DNA from: Rutpela maculata
Taxonomy: Eukaryota; Arthropoda; Insecta; Coleoptera; Cerambycidae
NCBI GenBank assembly: GCA_936432065.2
Contig: OW386290.2
Coordinates: 49,742,843-49,806,842 of the forward strand
Length of the DNA stretch: 64,000 nucleotides
Direction of reading: 5' to 3'
Both the position numbers and the translations under genes were made by a program. The notes below the pieces were generated by a model. It was not told where the DNA came from. It saw only the letters and a program-made list of their open reading frames with translations, and did no database searches. Positions 33,615 through 44,372 of this stretch are shown here, in pieces. How positions within the stretch are numbered: the stretch's first letter is position 1; each line of letters opens with the position of its first letter.

Positions 33615-34697
33615 ACTCGATACTTTGGATGCCACCTTCCTATCAAAAAAACTAGATGCAATGAGCATACGAGGCCCTATTAACAGCTGGTTGATATCGT
33701 ATATGACAGATAGATCCTTCAAAGTAAAAATTGAAAACTTATACTCAGACAGCTTTGGCTCAGAGATCGGCACTCCTCAGGGGGGTGTACTTGGACCACT
33801 GTTGTTTTTGCTGTACATGAACGACCTGCCACTCTATATACGAGATGGCAGGGTGTTCATGTACGCAGATGATACTACCATTTTAATATACGCAAAATCC
33901 AAAAAGGAACTACAAATAAAAGTGAACAGTACAATAAAACAATTCTCTGAATGGTGTACACGAAATCGTCTTATCATAAATCTAGAAAAAACCACATGTT
34001 TAGAAATCACGGGGTTGTACAGAAAGGCATCTGACAACCTACAATTTAATAGTAACGATAAAATCTTATCCATAAGCAATTCAACAAAGTTTCTAGGAAT
34101 TTACATAGATAGTTCAATGAGCTGGAACGAACACATCGATTCTGTGTGTGCCAGATTGAACAAATCGTATTTTGCTCTATCAACACTAAAAAATACTCTT
34201 AACGACGAATCACTTTTAAATTTCTACTATGCCACTGTATATTCAACAATTTCCTACAATATTTTATCATGGGGACAGGCAACTGACGTGTCACGTGTCT
34301 TTATTCTGCAAAAAAGAATAATTCGGCTCAAGTTCAATCTGCCATACACACAATCTTGTAGACCCACATTTAAATCAAGAAATATGCTTACTGTAACAGG
34401 AATCTACATTCTAAAACTAATGGTTTTTTAAAAAAAAGGACTGGCTTCACAAAGTTTAGCGATATTCATTCATATTCAACACGAAATAAAAATAATATTT
34501 ACATGCAAAAATTTTCTCACACCTACCACAAAAAGTCACCTTACCACGCCGGAACCTTTTATTACAACATGCTATCAATGGAGCTAAAGAACACACGGTC
34601 CGCCATCAGCTTTAAAAATAAATTAAAAAACATCTTGCTACTACACTGCTTTTATGACCTGAATGAATTTGCATCTTTTCTTAAAGTAAACAATTAA
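33615..34697 (+). pseudogene. CR1/Jockey-type LINE reverse transcriptase, 5'-truncated
   Basis: A long open frame (to 34431) reads DTLDATFLSKKLDAMSIRGP, then GTPQGGVLGPLLFLLYMNDL, MYADDTTILI with the intact Y-A-D-D catalytic motif, TKFLGIYIDSSMSWNEHI, YSTISYNILSWGQATDVSRV and LQKRIIRLKF. After a one-base slip in an A run (about 34430-34438) the last part continues FSDIHSYSTRNKNN to FYDLNEFASFLKV and a stop at 34697. It begins inside RT domain 3, so the endonuclease and RT N-terminus are missing. It is among the youngest-looking coding pieces here: one frameshift, no internal stop. The exact clade is uncertain. Confidence 0.85.
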
Positions 34698-35037
34698 AAA
34701 TGTTCTCTGGTAATATCTACTATCAAAAAATATCTGCAGAGTATCTTTTTATTTTTGTGTCTAATTTAACAATGTAATTTCGTGTTTCATGTATGTTTAC
34801 GTCCAAATGTTTTTAATACCTCATTTGATGTTTTTTATATGGTATTTGTTCTTTTTATATATTTACACTTTTATATATTAATTACCTTTTTATAATTTAC
34901 TCTCAGTAAATTAATTAGTCATTTAAATGCTCCTCTTGGTGGTTTTCCACCTGTATGTGACGAACCTCATCCGTATCTATGTATACGGCAAAAAAGGAAA
35001 TAAAGCATTTGAATTTGAATTTGAATTTGAATTTGAA
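34698..35037 (+). mobile_element. 3' untranslated region and (AATTTG)n tail of the LINE
   Basis: AT-rich 3' region with AAATAAAGCATTTGAA and five TTTGAA units at 35008-35037, a microsatellite tail of the kind left by target-primed reverse transcription. The tail ends exactly where the RTE-like sequence resumes. Confidence 0.75.
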
Positions 35038-35160
35038 TAAGGCTAAAGCAATGACATAAAACTTCAACGCTAATAGGAAGAAAACAATTATAAATAGAAT
35101 AGAAATGTACGCAATGAAATAGTGGGTAAGAAGACGTACCTTTCGCTTTTGTTTGGATAC
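35038..35160 (+). pseudogene. RTE-like LINE fragment, right of an inserted LINE
   Basis: AAGCAATGACATAAAACTTC, GCTAATAGGAAGAAAACAAT and AGAAATGTACGCAATGAAAT align with 48163-48240 of the RTE-like LINE. With 33555-33614 it shows that the LINE at 33615-35037 landed in an older RTE-like copy. Confidence 0.65.
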
Positions 35161-35399
35161 GTTCACTTTGGAACCTGTCTCCACTTTTTGGTCACTGAGA
35201 TTTAGAACACCCTGTATATTAAAGTTTGTTAGGGCTGGAACGATTTATAAACAGTCAAAGTAGAAACACTGAATTACGTTTAAAACGTACATTACTTGTT
35301 CACGTTATACGTAACTTAATAATTAATGTTAATTAGTAGACTTTAAGTAATACTTTGAGTAACACGTAGTAGTATCATTTGCTTTTGGTTTTGTATATT

Positions 35400-35894
35400 C
35401 GCGTCACAGATCAAATAAACCAGATGTTTCACTTAATAGTATTCCCTATGTAACCAGTTTCATTTTTTGTCGTGTGACGTATACCTTCCAGGATTCTGCG
35501 CAGAAGACATAAACAGAGCAACCTAGCGGTGGACATGGAAGTTAAGACCAGCGAGTATAATGTCACAGGAGGGAGTATTTAATACTGAAATCTCAGAGAT
35601 GGAAGTCGTCATCAGCTACACCAGTGATATTAATTATTTTGGAATGTAGTGTATTGTATTGAAGCTTAGAGTTGTTATTGTTATACATTTAAGTGGTTTT
35701 TTGAGTATTTATTAGGTGACTTTTAATTATTGTTACGTGTCATCAGCTCCCTCCTGTGACTATACTCGCTGGTTAAGACTGCTTGATATCTGCGCAGATC
35801 ACTACACAAATTCGTACCTTCCAGGAGTTGATTTATTATCTAAACCATGAAACGTCATAAGTGAAACATCTGGTTTGTTTGATCTGTGTTCGCG
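35400..35894. mobile_element. Fold-back element with 37-bp inverted ends
   Basis: The ends CGCGTCACAGATCAAA and TTTGATCTGTGTTCGCG belong to a 37-bp imperfect inverted repeat that includes CCAGATGTTTCACTTA. An inner inverted pair (ACCAGCGAGTATAATGTCAC at 35546 and its complement near 35757) and repeated ACCTTCCAGGA words lie inside. TATT flanks both sides (35396-35399, 35895-35898). Non-coding. Confidence 0.75.
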
Positions 35895-36217
35895 TATTTC
35901 AGCCATTTTTCGTAGTATCGGTTGAGTAAAGACACTGCGGTCGCGAAGTGCTTGTTCTTTTATACCAAAATGTTAAAGTTTCCGAAATAATCCAGAAAAA
36001 TTCTAAAATCGAAGTTTCCAGTATTCCCGAATTTTCTGCTCTGCGTTCGTCTACTCGTTAGTTACTCAGGAGGTGTGGCTTCTAAACTAACGCGACCCAA
36101 TAAAAAAATTCGTACAGAATAGCACCGAGTCTAAAATCAAATGTTAGGTCGGACGGAAGATCAAATGCAAAGCGAAAAGATCTGTAATAATGAAAAAAAG
36201 TAAAAAGCTTTAAAAAA

Positions 36218-36654
36218 ATAGTATATTGTGTATCTAGGTGTGAAAGCAATACATTCCCGGACGACGATGCAATTGTTGGCCGAGGCGCTAGCCGAGGCCA
36301 ACAAGCATCGAAGTCTGGGAATGTGCTTTCACACCGAAGTACACATACTATTTTTTCTGAAATCACAATAAATACTATTTTAAACGTATAAAAATCAAAA
36401 ATATAGACATTTTAAAAAAAAAAATTTCTGAAATCACAATCAATACTATTTTAAACGTATAAAAATCAAAAATATTAACATATTAAAATATATATAAAAA
36501 ACCGTACGGGAATGTTGATCGTTGCTTGGCAACGGATCTTTTCCGGTCTGTTTTCTAATAGTTTCCTAGCAACGAACTAAAATACTGAAATTGTGCATTT
36601 TTCGCTCTAAAATCGCGCCGAAAATGTAGACATTCCCGATCGATTTCAGAAAAA
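36218..36654 (+). mobile_element. Snapback MITE, uninterrupted copy
   Basis: 437 bp matching 27643-28050 plus 30218-30255. It has a 140-bp hairpin core (36218-36360) with GTGTGAAAGCAATACATTCC and its complement. A 62-bp tandem duplication follows, starting TTTCTGAAATCACAAT at about 36355 and 36425 and absent from the other copy. Then CCGTACGGGAATGTTGATC and the GATCGATTTCAGAAAAA end. It is the empty-site reference for the Jockey insertion at 28051. Confidence 0.8.
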
Positions 36655-36765
36655 GTAACATTATTTCACTCTTTTGTATAACCGGATCCATGAGTGCGTT
36701 GAAAACAATTGAAGCTTTGTCTCATAATTTTCGCTTTAGAAACGTCAAATTATGGAATGTGTTTT

Positions 36766-37318
36766 GAAGCCGGCTTTACACTCGCGGCGCGAATATCCGC
36801 GAAGTTCACGGAGAGAATTCACGGCGTGAACTTCGCACGAAGAATATGCTTCTGTACACTCAACAGTTACGCAGTCTTGAAGAGGTGATGGATGTTGAAG
36901 TGGCTGTTGCAACTGCTGTGACTTTGTGTGCATTGGCGGACTACAATTTTGTGCATATAGGGTACAAAAAAAAATTAAGAAATCATGGAGAAAGAGAATA
37001 AGATTCGGCTTGATAAAATTCTAAAAATTTAAGCTCTAGTTCGTCATATTTACTTGCACTTCCTAAACACAAGGTCAGTTTATATTGCACTAATAATAAA
37101 AAATAAATCATGGACTGAGCAACGAACGAAGCCATGAATGTAGATATACTTTCGCGTTCGCGGTATGCGAACATTGCTAACCCTTTGTCGTAGGTACAAA
37201 AGACCGACTCCGAACGGGAACTACCACGAAAATCCGCGAACAGGCGCAAAGCCCATCTACACTCGCGTCCTTCGCGTCCTTTCGCGGGCATTCGCACCGC
37301 GAGTGTAGAGCCGGCTTG
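36766..37318. mobile_element. MITE with GC-rich GAAGCCGGC inverted ends
   Basis: The left end GAAGCCGGCTTTACACTCGC is answered by GCGAGTGTAGAGCCGGCTTG on the right. The inverted repeat continues for about 40 bp through a GCGAATATCCGCGAA region. GC-rich ends against an AT-rich centre. No clean target duplication found. The 104- and 62-codon minus frames are not genes. Confidence 0.7.
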
Positions 37319-37477
37319 ACGTTTAAGTTAATTTTGAAATTTATTTATATAAATATGGAATTTAAGCAGTCGTAGAAAAAATATTGTATGAAACACATGC
37401 ATAAAGTGCCTTTTTTTCATATGAGATTGCCAACTTCCCATTCGCGAAAAAAAGTACTACTTTATGCACTTGTTGCA

Positions 37478-37630
37478 TAATAGTTATTTATGATATGAAT
37501 GTTAAAAGTGATATTTTATTTTGTGTGTGGGGAAGTTTGCGGAATGAGCGAAACGAATGAGGTAACCTCACGAAAAAATGAAATCACTTTTAACACGTAC
37601 ATTCATACACGTATCGTATGAATAACTACT
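37478..37630. repeat. Small inverted repeat
   Basis: ATGATATGAATGTTAAAAGTG at the left is answered by CACTTTTAACACGTACATTC and ATACGTATCGTATG-like sequence at the right. A TATGCACTTGTTGCA word just upstream (37455-37475) recurs at about 39234, so related repeats flank the region to 39250. Confidence 0.5.
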
Positions 37631-37847
37631 AAAATATAATATCTGCGTATTATTGCAACATTTTTTGATTGAATTTGTTTGTCAAAAATGACATTGTCAT
37701 GGAGCTAGACAATCAAGGTAATGTAAAATTTTCTTTTAACACTAGTGTTAAGCTGGTCTTATAAAATGACATTTTTAACACAGTTAGCAAACGTTAAAAA
37801 GCCTACTTTTAATAGTGTTTATACAAAACAGTTATTTGTGTAACAAT

Positions 37848-38060
37848 GGGCTCATTTAGCAATTTTTTTTATTTGATTATCGGAAAGATCTTATAATTTT
37901 AAGACCCTGTGCAAAAAACTAGAATTTTGTGAGACCTGTAAATCGTCTAAAAAAAATCATAAAAATGGACCGCACCAGCCTTGTCTAGTATCGGCCGTGA
38001 CGTCACTTGATAGGAACCCTTCGAGTAGATGCCTTTTCTATCTTACAACAATGCGTATGC
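37848..38060 (+). repeat. Second copy of the dispersed repeat seen upstream of the THAP exon
   Basis: Similar in order to 4840-5050: GGGCTCATTTAGC, GGAAAGATCTT, GTGCAAAAAACTAGAATTTT, GTGACGTCACTT and TAGATGCC. The 91-codon frame that follows (37997-38272) shows no THAP motif. A CTAGCCGAAGCGGCTAG palindrome lies nearby at about 38318. Confidence 0.4.
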
Positions 38061-38559
38061 TTTGTTCTCAACACATATGGGCGAGGGACGCGAGAGGCAT
38101 AGTAAACACTGTAGTAAACACCCACAAAACACAACAGAAAACGAAAGTAAACAATACGCAAATTATACTAAATGTCATATTAGAAAGGATCCCCTACGGG
38201 GATGAGATCATTATTTTGCACCAGCCAAGGAATCGGGGATTAATAATTTGCTTGTTTACAGTTGTAGCCTGAACGAACAAACAGCTGTTCCCCTATATGC
38301 TCGAAGATAGGAACCCGCTAGCCGAAGCGGCTAGCTACAGCGCGTTATACTCGTCAATAAAGGAGGTGTAGAATGCGTGAGCAGGGACCTAAGCGATTCC
38401 TTTAGAAAGTGTTCAGGGTGTTTAAGGAATGAACATACTGAAATTCCTTCTGTCTGGGAGGTGAGCCGGAGGGGCGGGGGGCACAAAAAAAGTCCCACTT
38501 GTTTTTTTCGCTTATATCTCTAGAATCGTGCGTCGGAGGGAAAAATACCAAATGATAGC

Positions 38560-38663
38560 TCATGAAATTCTCTACAATTTTCATTTTATATATTTTTTTC
38601 GAATTCGCAACCGTTTTCGAGCTACACGCTCCGGAAAAGTGAAAATTTTCGAAAAACATATTT
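38560..38663 (+). repeat. Left arm of an inverted repeat around a captured nuclease-family fragment
   Basis: CGAATTCGCAACCGTTTTCG, then AGCTACACGCTCCGGAAAAG and TGAAAATTTTCGAAAAA, reverse complement of 39098-39200. Together the arms enclose 38664-39097, which holds coding-like sequence unrelated to the arms. Confidence 0.7.
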
Positions 38664-38699
38664 TTACCTGAAAAATAGAAAATTGTATTTTAAAGATGA

Positions 38700-39085
38700 T
38701 AAAAAAAAGTAGGCTTATAATTGGCACCAGGGTGTCTCCTACATGTTTCCACCTCACTCTTGAGGGGGCAGCTCATTCCCGATCCACTGCTGCACTTGGT
38801 GGTAGGTGCGCCGGGAATGCTGTTTACCTGCGTTCTCAGTTGGTGGGAAGGAGCTGATGTCAGGCTTAATATTGCCACTGACCTCATGAACAACTGGAAG
38901 CGGTACTGGTTGAGGGAGGTCTGTCTTGCTGGTGCCCCATACCTTTTGAGGAAGCAAATCTTCTCTGCCTCTTCAACCTCGCCTTGAGTGGAAGAGGGAT
39001 TGTAAAAGATCACTGCCGCTTCCTTGATGATTTCTGACTTAAGTACAATTTTGAGAAGCTCACCTTGCTTTTCCTTAAATTTGAA
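38700..39085 (-). pseudogene. C-terminal fragment of a second nuclease-family protein
   Basis: The minus strand reads KSEIIKEAAVIFYNPSST, then EEAEKICFLKRYGAPARQ, TSLNQYRFQLFMRSVA. After a one-base frame change near 38880 comes ISSFPPTENAGKQHSRRTYH, QVQQWIGNELPPQEW and GDTLVPII. I recall this order (G-E-K-x-F-L-x-x-Y-G, L-N-x-x-R-Y, L-P-P-T-x-x-A-x-x-H, Q-x-W-x-G-N) as a C-terminal region in multicopy animal proteins of the same broad type as the 30258-32290 gene, though clearly another subfamily. It is short, frameshifted and has no start. The GC content is higher than its flanks. Confidence 0.6.
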
Positions 39086-39097
39086 GGGGTAAAAAAT

Positions 39098-39200
39098 CTG
39101 TTTTTCGAAAGTTTTCACTTTTCCGGAGAGTGTAGCTCGAAAACGGTCGCGAATTCGAAAAGTATATGAAATGAAAGTTGTATAGAAAAATTACTATTTT
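39098..39200 (-). repeat. Right arm of the inverted repeat around the nuclease-family fragment
   Basis: TTTTCGAAAGTTTTCACTTT, TCCGGAGAGTGTAGCTCGAA and AACGGTCGCGAATTCG answer the left arm at 38560-38663, about 85-90% by eye. Confidence 0.7.
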
Positions 39201-39654
39201 TCACTTATGGGATTCGTGAAAAAGTACCAATTTATGCACTTGTTGCAAAAATTACTATTATTATACTGAACTTATTTTTATTTCTTGTTTCGTAAACATG
39301 TTTTCTATCACAGTTTTTAAAGATATCTTTATTAGGCGATCCACCGAGTACTATCCCATATACGAAGTACCTAAGTGTTGAAAAAAAATTCGTTTGTAAT
39401 TATCATCTCTTCATTGGGAATAATAAATTTCTGAGAAATTCTCTTAAAATTCTTAGTAGTGTATAATATGCAAATTACGCCAATAATCACAAAATTATGT
39501 ATAGTAGTTCATAAAAATTATGACAATATTGATAACTAATGTCCATACATTAATTTGTGTAATTATCATTCTTCATGTGGTAAGGAATTTGGCTTTTAAA
39601 AAATTACAAATAAAACTGATTAGTAGTTTTGGTTTGCATTTACGTACAGGGTGT

Positions 39655-40548
39655 CCCAGAATAAGAGTAAAAAACTATAGGGAGTCTTAAAATAAGAAAA
39701 ATGTTCGTATAAACATATAACTCTACACAATACCCACCAAGAATTGAGAATAAAATACAATTTTAGTCTACTATGTTCTTCCACTATGTTACATATCAAT
39801 ATAAGTTTAAAAATGTTAAGGAAATGGCGCTAAAGGTACAGAAAGTATAAAAAATTGTTAAGATTTGAATCATGTGTTTGTTTCATTTTATAGATTAGTT
39901 TTGTTAAACTAACACTAAGATATGTCTGTGTTGGTTCTAATTTATAAAAATTCAGTGCCCTCTGTGTTACCTTAAATTCAGATATGTTCAATTTAATGTA
40001 TCAAATGTGAATTAAGTTTCCAATCTGAAGTAAGTAAACAAAAACAACACAAATTTACAAAACCGGTCATTTCAACTGTAAACATGCGTGTTGAGGTTAT
40101 TTTGTCCACTGCGTGTACCGGTCTACTTTGTTACCTTTTAAAAGTAAAGGTAAGCAGAAAACTTAGAGTAAGCAGTGGACAAAAGGATGAAAGCTAACAC
40201 GAATTTTCAAAAGAAAGATTAAATACTAATTTAAAGCATCATTTGTCAATAACTTCTCTTTTATAAATGTATTTGTACTTGGCAATATACAATTTTAAAG
40301 TTTGGTAACGTAGTGGACAAAAATCGTGTTGCTTTTCTACCGAAAAAAATATAAAAAGACAAAAAGTGCTGTTGCTAGTCAATAAGTTATTATAAAACTA
40401 CAGTAGAAATTAATACCATGTGTATAATCTGTAAATTGAAAACAAATAATTTTTTTAAACTCCAAAATCTGAAACTTTTTGTTTATTTTGATGAGTGCTA
40501 TACAATACACCCTTTAATCAGTTTATCTCTACTTTGGGACACCATGTA
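39655..40548. mobile_element. Element with TACAGGGTGTCCCA ends containing repeat R copy 2
   Basis: The left end TACAGGGTGTCCCAGAATAA and right end TTTGGGACACCATGTA form an imperfect inverted repeat 894 bp apart. The right half (40078-40475) is repeat R, seen inverted at 10460-11090. No transposase is encoded. ACAGGGTGTCCC-like ends also mark the mariner-like element at 53052-57110, so it may be a non-autonomous relative. No clear target duplication. Confidence 0.6.
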
Positions 40549-41060
40549 CATTAGTTTTTCCGTATACCATAATTGACTCTTCAGATTTATTATATGAGCA
40601 AATAATAATATTGACTTTCTCACCCACGACTGTTATCGGAAATGAACAGTAATGACTAGAGATGAAGCACTGTGTAATCTGACATGATTCATCGAAATCA
40701 CACAACCTAGAAAGAACACGATGAATAAAATAAGTGCTCTATTTGCAAAGTTACAACGATCCCACAATTTGCCTTAGCTATGGAAGACTTATTTCCAGGC
40801 GAACGAAGGAAATTGAAGAGGGGTGAACGATAGGGGTGAATACATATAACTTGGATTTTAGCAGATTGCATTTACTGCAAGATCAACTTTAACTTTTGTT
40901 TGCGTCGGCGAATTTTTTGTTTGAATTATTTATAGAAGAATTTATCTTAGTGGAAGTGTAAAAGTTTCTGAAAGAAAAAAATGGAGATAGAAACCTACTG
41001 TTAAGTACAAATCTTTTAAGAAAATTGGAAATATTTATAGTACAAGAAGCATACAATTTT

Positions 41061-41291
41061 ACGGAAGCGTACTGAGGCCACGTCGAAAAAAAAATTAAGT
41101 TGAAATTTCGACTTATTATCTTGAAATTTCAACTTAATGGTAGAAATTTCGACTTATTAACTTGAAATTTCAACTTAATAAGTCGAAATTTCAACTTAAT
41201 AAGTTGAAATTTCAACTTAATAAGTTGAAACTTAATAAGTTGAAATTTCAACTTTTTTTTTTTTTTCGCCGTGGCCTCAGTACGCTTCCGT
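41061..41291. mobile_element. MITE with 8-bp target duplication and internal AAGTTGAAATTTCAACTT array
   Basis: The ends ACGGAAGCGTACTGAGGCCA and TGGCCTCAGTACGCTTCCGT are exact complements. ACAATTTT flanks both sides (41053-41060, 41292-41299). The interior is a run of about six units of roughly 22 bp built on TTGAAATTTCAACTTAATAA, itself a palindromic word, with some units carrying TCGAAATTTCGAC. An 8-bp duplication fits hAT or P-type elements. No coding. Confidence 0.9.
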
Positions 41292-41299
41292 ACAATTTT

Positions 41300-42931
41300 A
41301 CACAAAAGAATAAAACAAAATATTTTTATATATAATTAACAATACAGTACAGTCACAGAAATAAATATACAGATCAAACATACAGAGTTAAACATTAAAA
41401 TGAATAAAAATAAGTGCAAAAAAACATTAAAATCGTACGGATAGTTACTCTTGTAACAAATATCTAATATGTCATACAGTCTGTAGTTCCAAAAAAAAAG
41501 GAACTTTTTAATTGGATATTGTATGGGGGATAATCTAATTTTATCTATTATTATCTACTACATTTATCTATTAATATTAAAATTGAACGCGTTCTCCATT
41601 GCAGCATATCGTACAAATTGTTTGGGGTGTCATTGACTTAATGTAGAAACAACCAGTGATAACTAATGCTGACTATAGAAAAAATTATTAACTATTTTTA
41701 CCAAAGCCTACTTGATAAAAAGAGCCGGGGGAGGGGGAGGGGGGGATGGCGGCCTCAATGGAAAGTGAGGACTACCTTTTTTCTGTAAGACGGCCTCACT
41801 AAAAGGTGTTTTCCTGAAAAAGGCCCTGTCGGTCCAAGCGCTGGTTGCTGGCTAACTATGCAAAATAAAAAAAATTTAAAAAAATACTTTTTTCTGTTTA
41901 ATGGCTCATTATATTTTGGCCGCTTTTATATATGTTATAGATCCATTAAAGTGGAATCATATAATAATAAATTTATTAAACAAATTAAAGAAAAATATTA
42001 AATATTAATTTTTCTAATTTTCAAAGAAATTATTTCTAGTTTATGACCTGGCATAATAACAAAATTTGTATGATGAACTCTTTAATCATGTAATAAAACA
42101 TTTTTTTTTTCAAAATTGGGTGGTAAAATAGCGGCAGGTCAGGTATCAGGTATCGGTGCTTTATAGAATGCCTGCCTGATACAAATGAATGCGAAGGGAA
42201 CAGTAGATTAATATTGCGAATATCCCAATCGGCGCAGAACGTTGAGATGTTGCTCACATTTAGCCTCTGTTTATTTTTTATCTTATGGACGTCACTTGTC
42301 CAAAATTCCACGTCCCGCAGAGCAACTAAATTATGTGCCGGCTGCAATTTTTTAAATTTTTAATGGATCGAGATGAAACTAGGCACGTGTTACATGTTAC
42401 CGAAACGGCATTTTTTTATCCAAATGTCAAGTTTCTGCCACTTCCAGTTCCACCGAACAAAAATTTAAGTAAAATTCGATAATACGATAAAATAAAATGT
42501 TCTATAACTTTTCATAATTTTGAACGGACAGCAGAGTCATAGTGCGAGTAAGGTTATGTAATTTTGACCCTTTAAATTTTAAAACATAAACAGACAAGAA
42601 ATAGCACTGCTTCTGCCTTCCCTTGACTTTGTATGTTAGTATTTTTCTAGTGCCTTATTTGCAAGAACAACGAAATATAAGCAAGTCTATATCTGTCTAT
42701 TTTTATCGTTACCAAATACCTTCATACTCACAATAAGAAATAAACAACAAATAATTATACATTCCTATGTACTATATTTACAAATTCCCTCATTCCAACA
42801 CTTTCTTGCGTCTGTGGTTATTAAGTAGTTCTCGATGTAGCGTGAGCGTAGGTCGACAAGAAAGCCCGCGGCTGGCGTAATCATAGGTTTCTGTAATAGT
42901 AATGGACCCACCATATTAGTACAGGAGCCAG
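41300..42931. other. No recognisable gene; diverged repeat copy near 42350-42460
   Basis: AT-rich. 42350-42460 (GGATCGAGATGAAACTAGG, then CACTTCCAGTTCCACCG) resembles 43125-43225 (GATATCGGGATGAAATTTTG, CACTTCCGGTTTCACCG), an old dispersed family. The 103-codon minus-strand frame at 42036-42347 shows no domain I recognise. Confidence 0.45.
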
Positions 42932-43089
42932 CGACACTTTTAGTTGCTATATTTGTTTAAAATGGGTTTATCTTTTTTCTATCATATTAATGTAACTTAT
43001 CCACAAAACAATCTCTTGCCATTTCGTCAGAGAAAGCAGTGCTTGGTAGCAGCATTTCAATTATGTTAAAAAAAAAGAGTCAATGCTAT

Positions 43090-43253
43090 ACCGGGTGTAA
43101 ACGAATAGTGGGCCTCCCCTGTAACTTCCTTGTTTTTAAAGATATCGGGATGAAATTTTGTATGGTGAAATTAGGTAAGATTTCAAACTTTTTGAGACCT
43201 ATCCGCCATATTTATCACTTCCGGTTTCACCGGAAATGGCCCCAATAGTCTTT
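43090..43253. mobile_element. Possible MITE with TACCGGGTGT / ACCACCCTGTA ends
   Basis: TACCGGGTGTAAACGAATAG and GTGGGCC near the left end are answered by GGCCCCAATAGTC and AACCACCCTGTA on the right, an imperfect inverted repeat. The interior matches the diverged family at 42350-42460. The 69-codon frame over it is probably chance. Confidence 0.45.
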
Positions 43254-43946
43254 TCTAAATGAACCACCCTGTATGTTTTTACATTTCTGAAATAAAGATC
43301 ACATTTTGGATACATTTATACTATTTTGAACAATTTATACAGTGTTGCACGAAAAATAATTCGAATTTTAGTTGTCAATCTAGATGGCTGCGAATATGTT
43401 AAAATTATATTTGTTCCAATGCAATTCACATAAAAAATACGAAAACGTCAATATGTCCAATAATACATCATACAGGTTGCTGTAAACTCATTAAAATCAC
43501 ATTTTTCAAAATGAATTTGTTTTAAATATTATGATATGGGCCACCCGGATATTCAGAAAGCTCTATTTAGTAGAGGTTAAACGGTACCAAAAGTTCTGTA
43601 ATGTGTAATCGTTACCGGCAGGAATGACAATTTTTGTTAAGAAATTTATGATTTATATCTAACTTAATTAAATTAAATTTTGATCAACCCTCTATATTTG
43701 TGTTAATATTTTATGATATGCAACAAGAATGAGCCAGAAGCCCATTCTGTCTCCTGCGGAGGGTGGCATCTTACTGTTGAAGATTCCTTCTAAACATGCT
43801 CACGTTTCACGATGATGACAGATTAAGATAATATTATTCAGCTCTATGGTGGAAGACCTCCATTTTGTATTTTACCGAAAATTTTCCACACGCCTTTACC
43901 TTTGGTTTTATGTGATGTCTAACAAATTTGATCCATTGCAAAATAT

Positions 43947-44372
43947 ACAGCCACACCAAAAAAAAGTGGTCTGGCCTGCGGACCAGCCTAGTGTAAAAAA
44001 GAAGTAATCTGACAATTCTGACTTCAGATTCGGTTTCAGCGGGTCCAAATACATAAGGACACACTGATATGGTCCGCAGGCCAGACAACTTTTGTTTTGT
44101 TTTGGGGGTGTTTTTTGGGGTAGGGGTGAAAAACAAGCGAATCTGACAATTATCACATCGGATTCGGTTTCAGAGGGTCAAAATACATAAGGACACACTG
44201 GTATGGTCTGCAGGCCAGACCACTATTTTGAGGGGGTGTTTTTTTGGGGTTAGAAGTGAAAAAAGAAGTAATCTGACAATTCTGACTTCGGATTCGGTTT
44301 CAGCGGGTCTAAATACCTAAAGATACACTGGTCTGGTCCGCAGGCCAGACCAGTTTTTTTTAGTGTGGCTGT
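43947..44372. mobile_element. Fold-back-type element with three 130-bp direct units
   Basis: The ends ACAGCCACACCAAAAAAAAG and TTTTTTTTAGTGTGGCTGT match the terminus of the large fold-backs at 1019 and 55111. Adjacent GGTCTGGCCTGCGGACCAG and TGGTCCGCAGGCCAGACCAG extend the inverted repeat. The interior has three direct units starting AATCTGACAATT(CT/AT), each with GATTCGGTTTCAG(C/A)GGGT and ending in a GCAGGCCAGAC block. Open frames of 82-100 codons across the units are artefacts. Confidence 0.8.

Noticed and set aside
38721..38987. 88-codon plus-strand frame
   Set aside because: Antisense to the nuclease-family fragment, whose motifs are on the minus strand.
42036..42347. 103-codon minus-strand frame as a host gene
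   Set aside because: No recognisable motif, start context or neighbouring exon; length is within chance for this region.
43834..44156. 82- and 100-codon minus-strand frames
   Set aside because: They follow the tandem units of the fold-back element at 43947-44372 and carry no domain.
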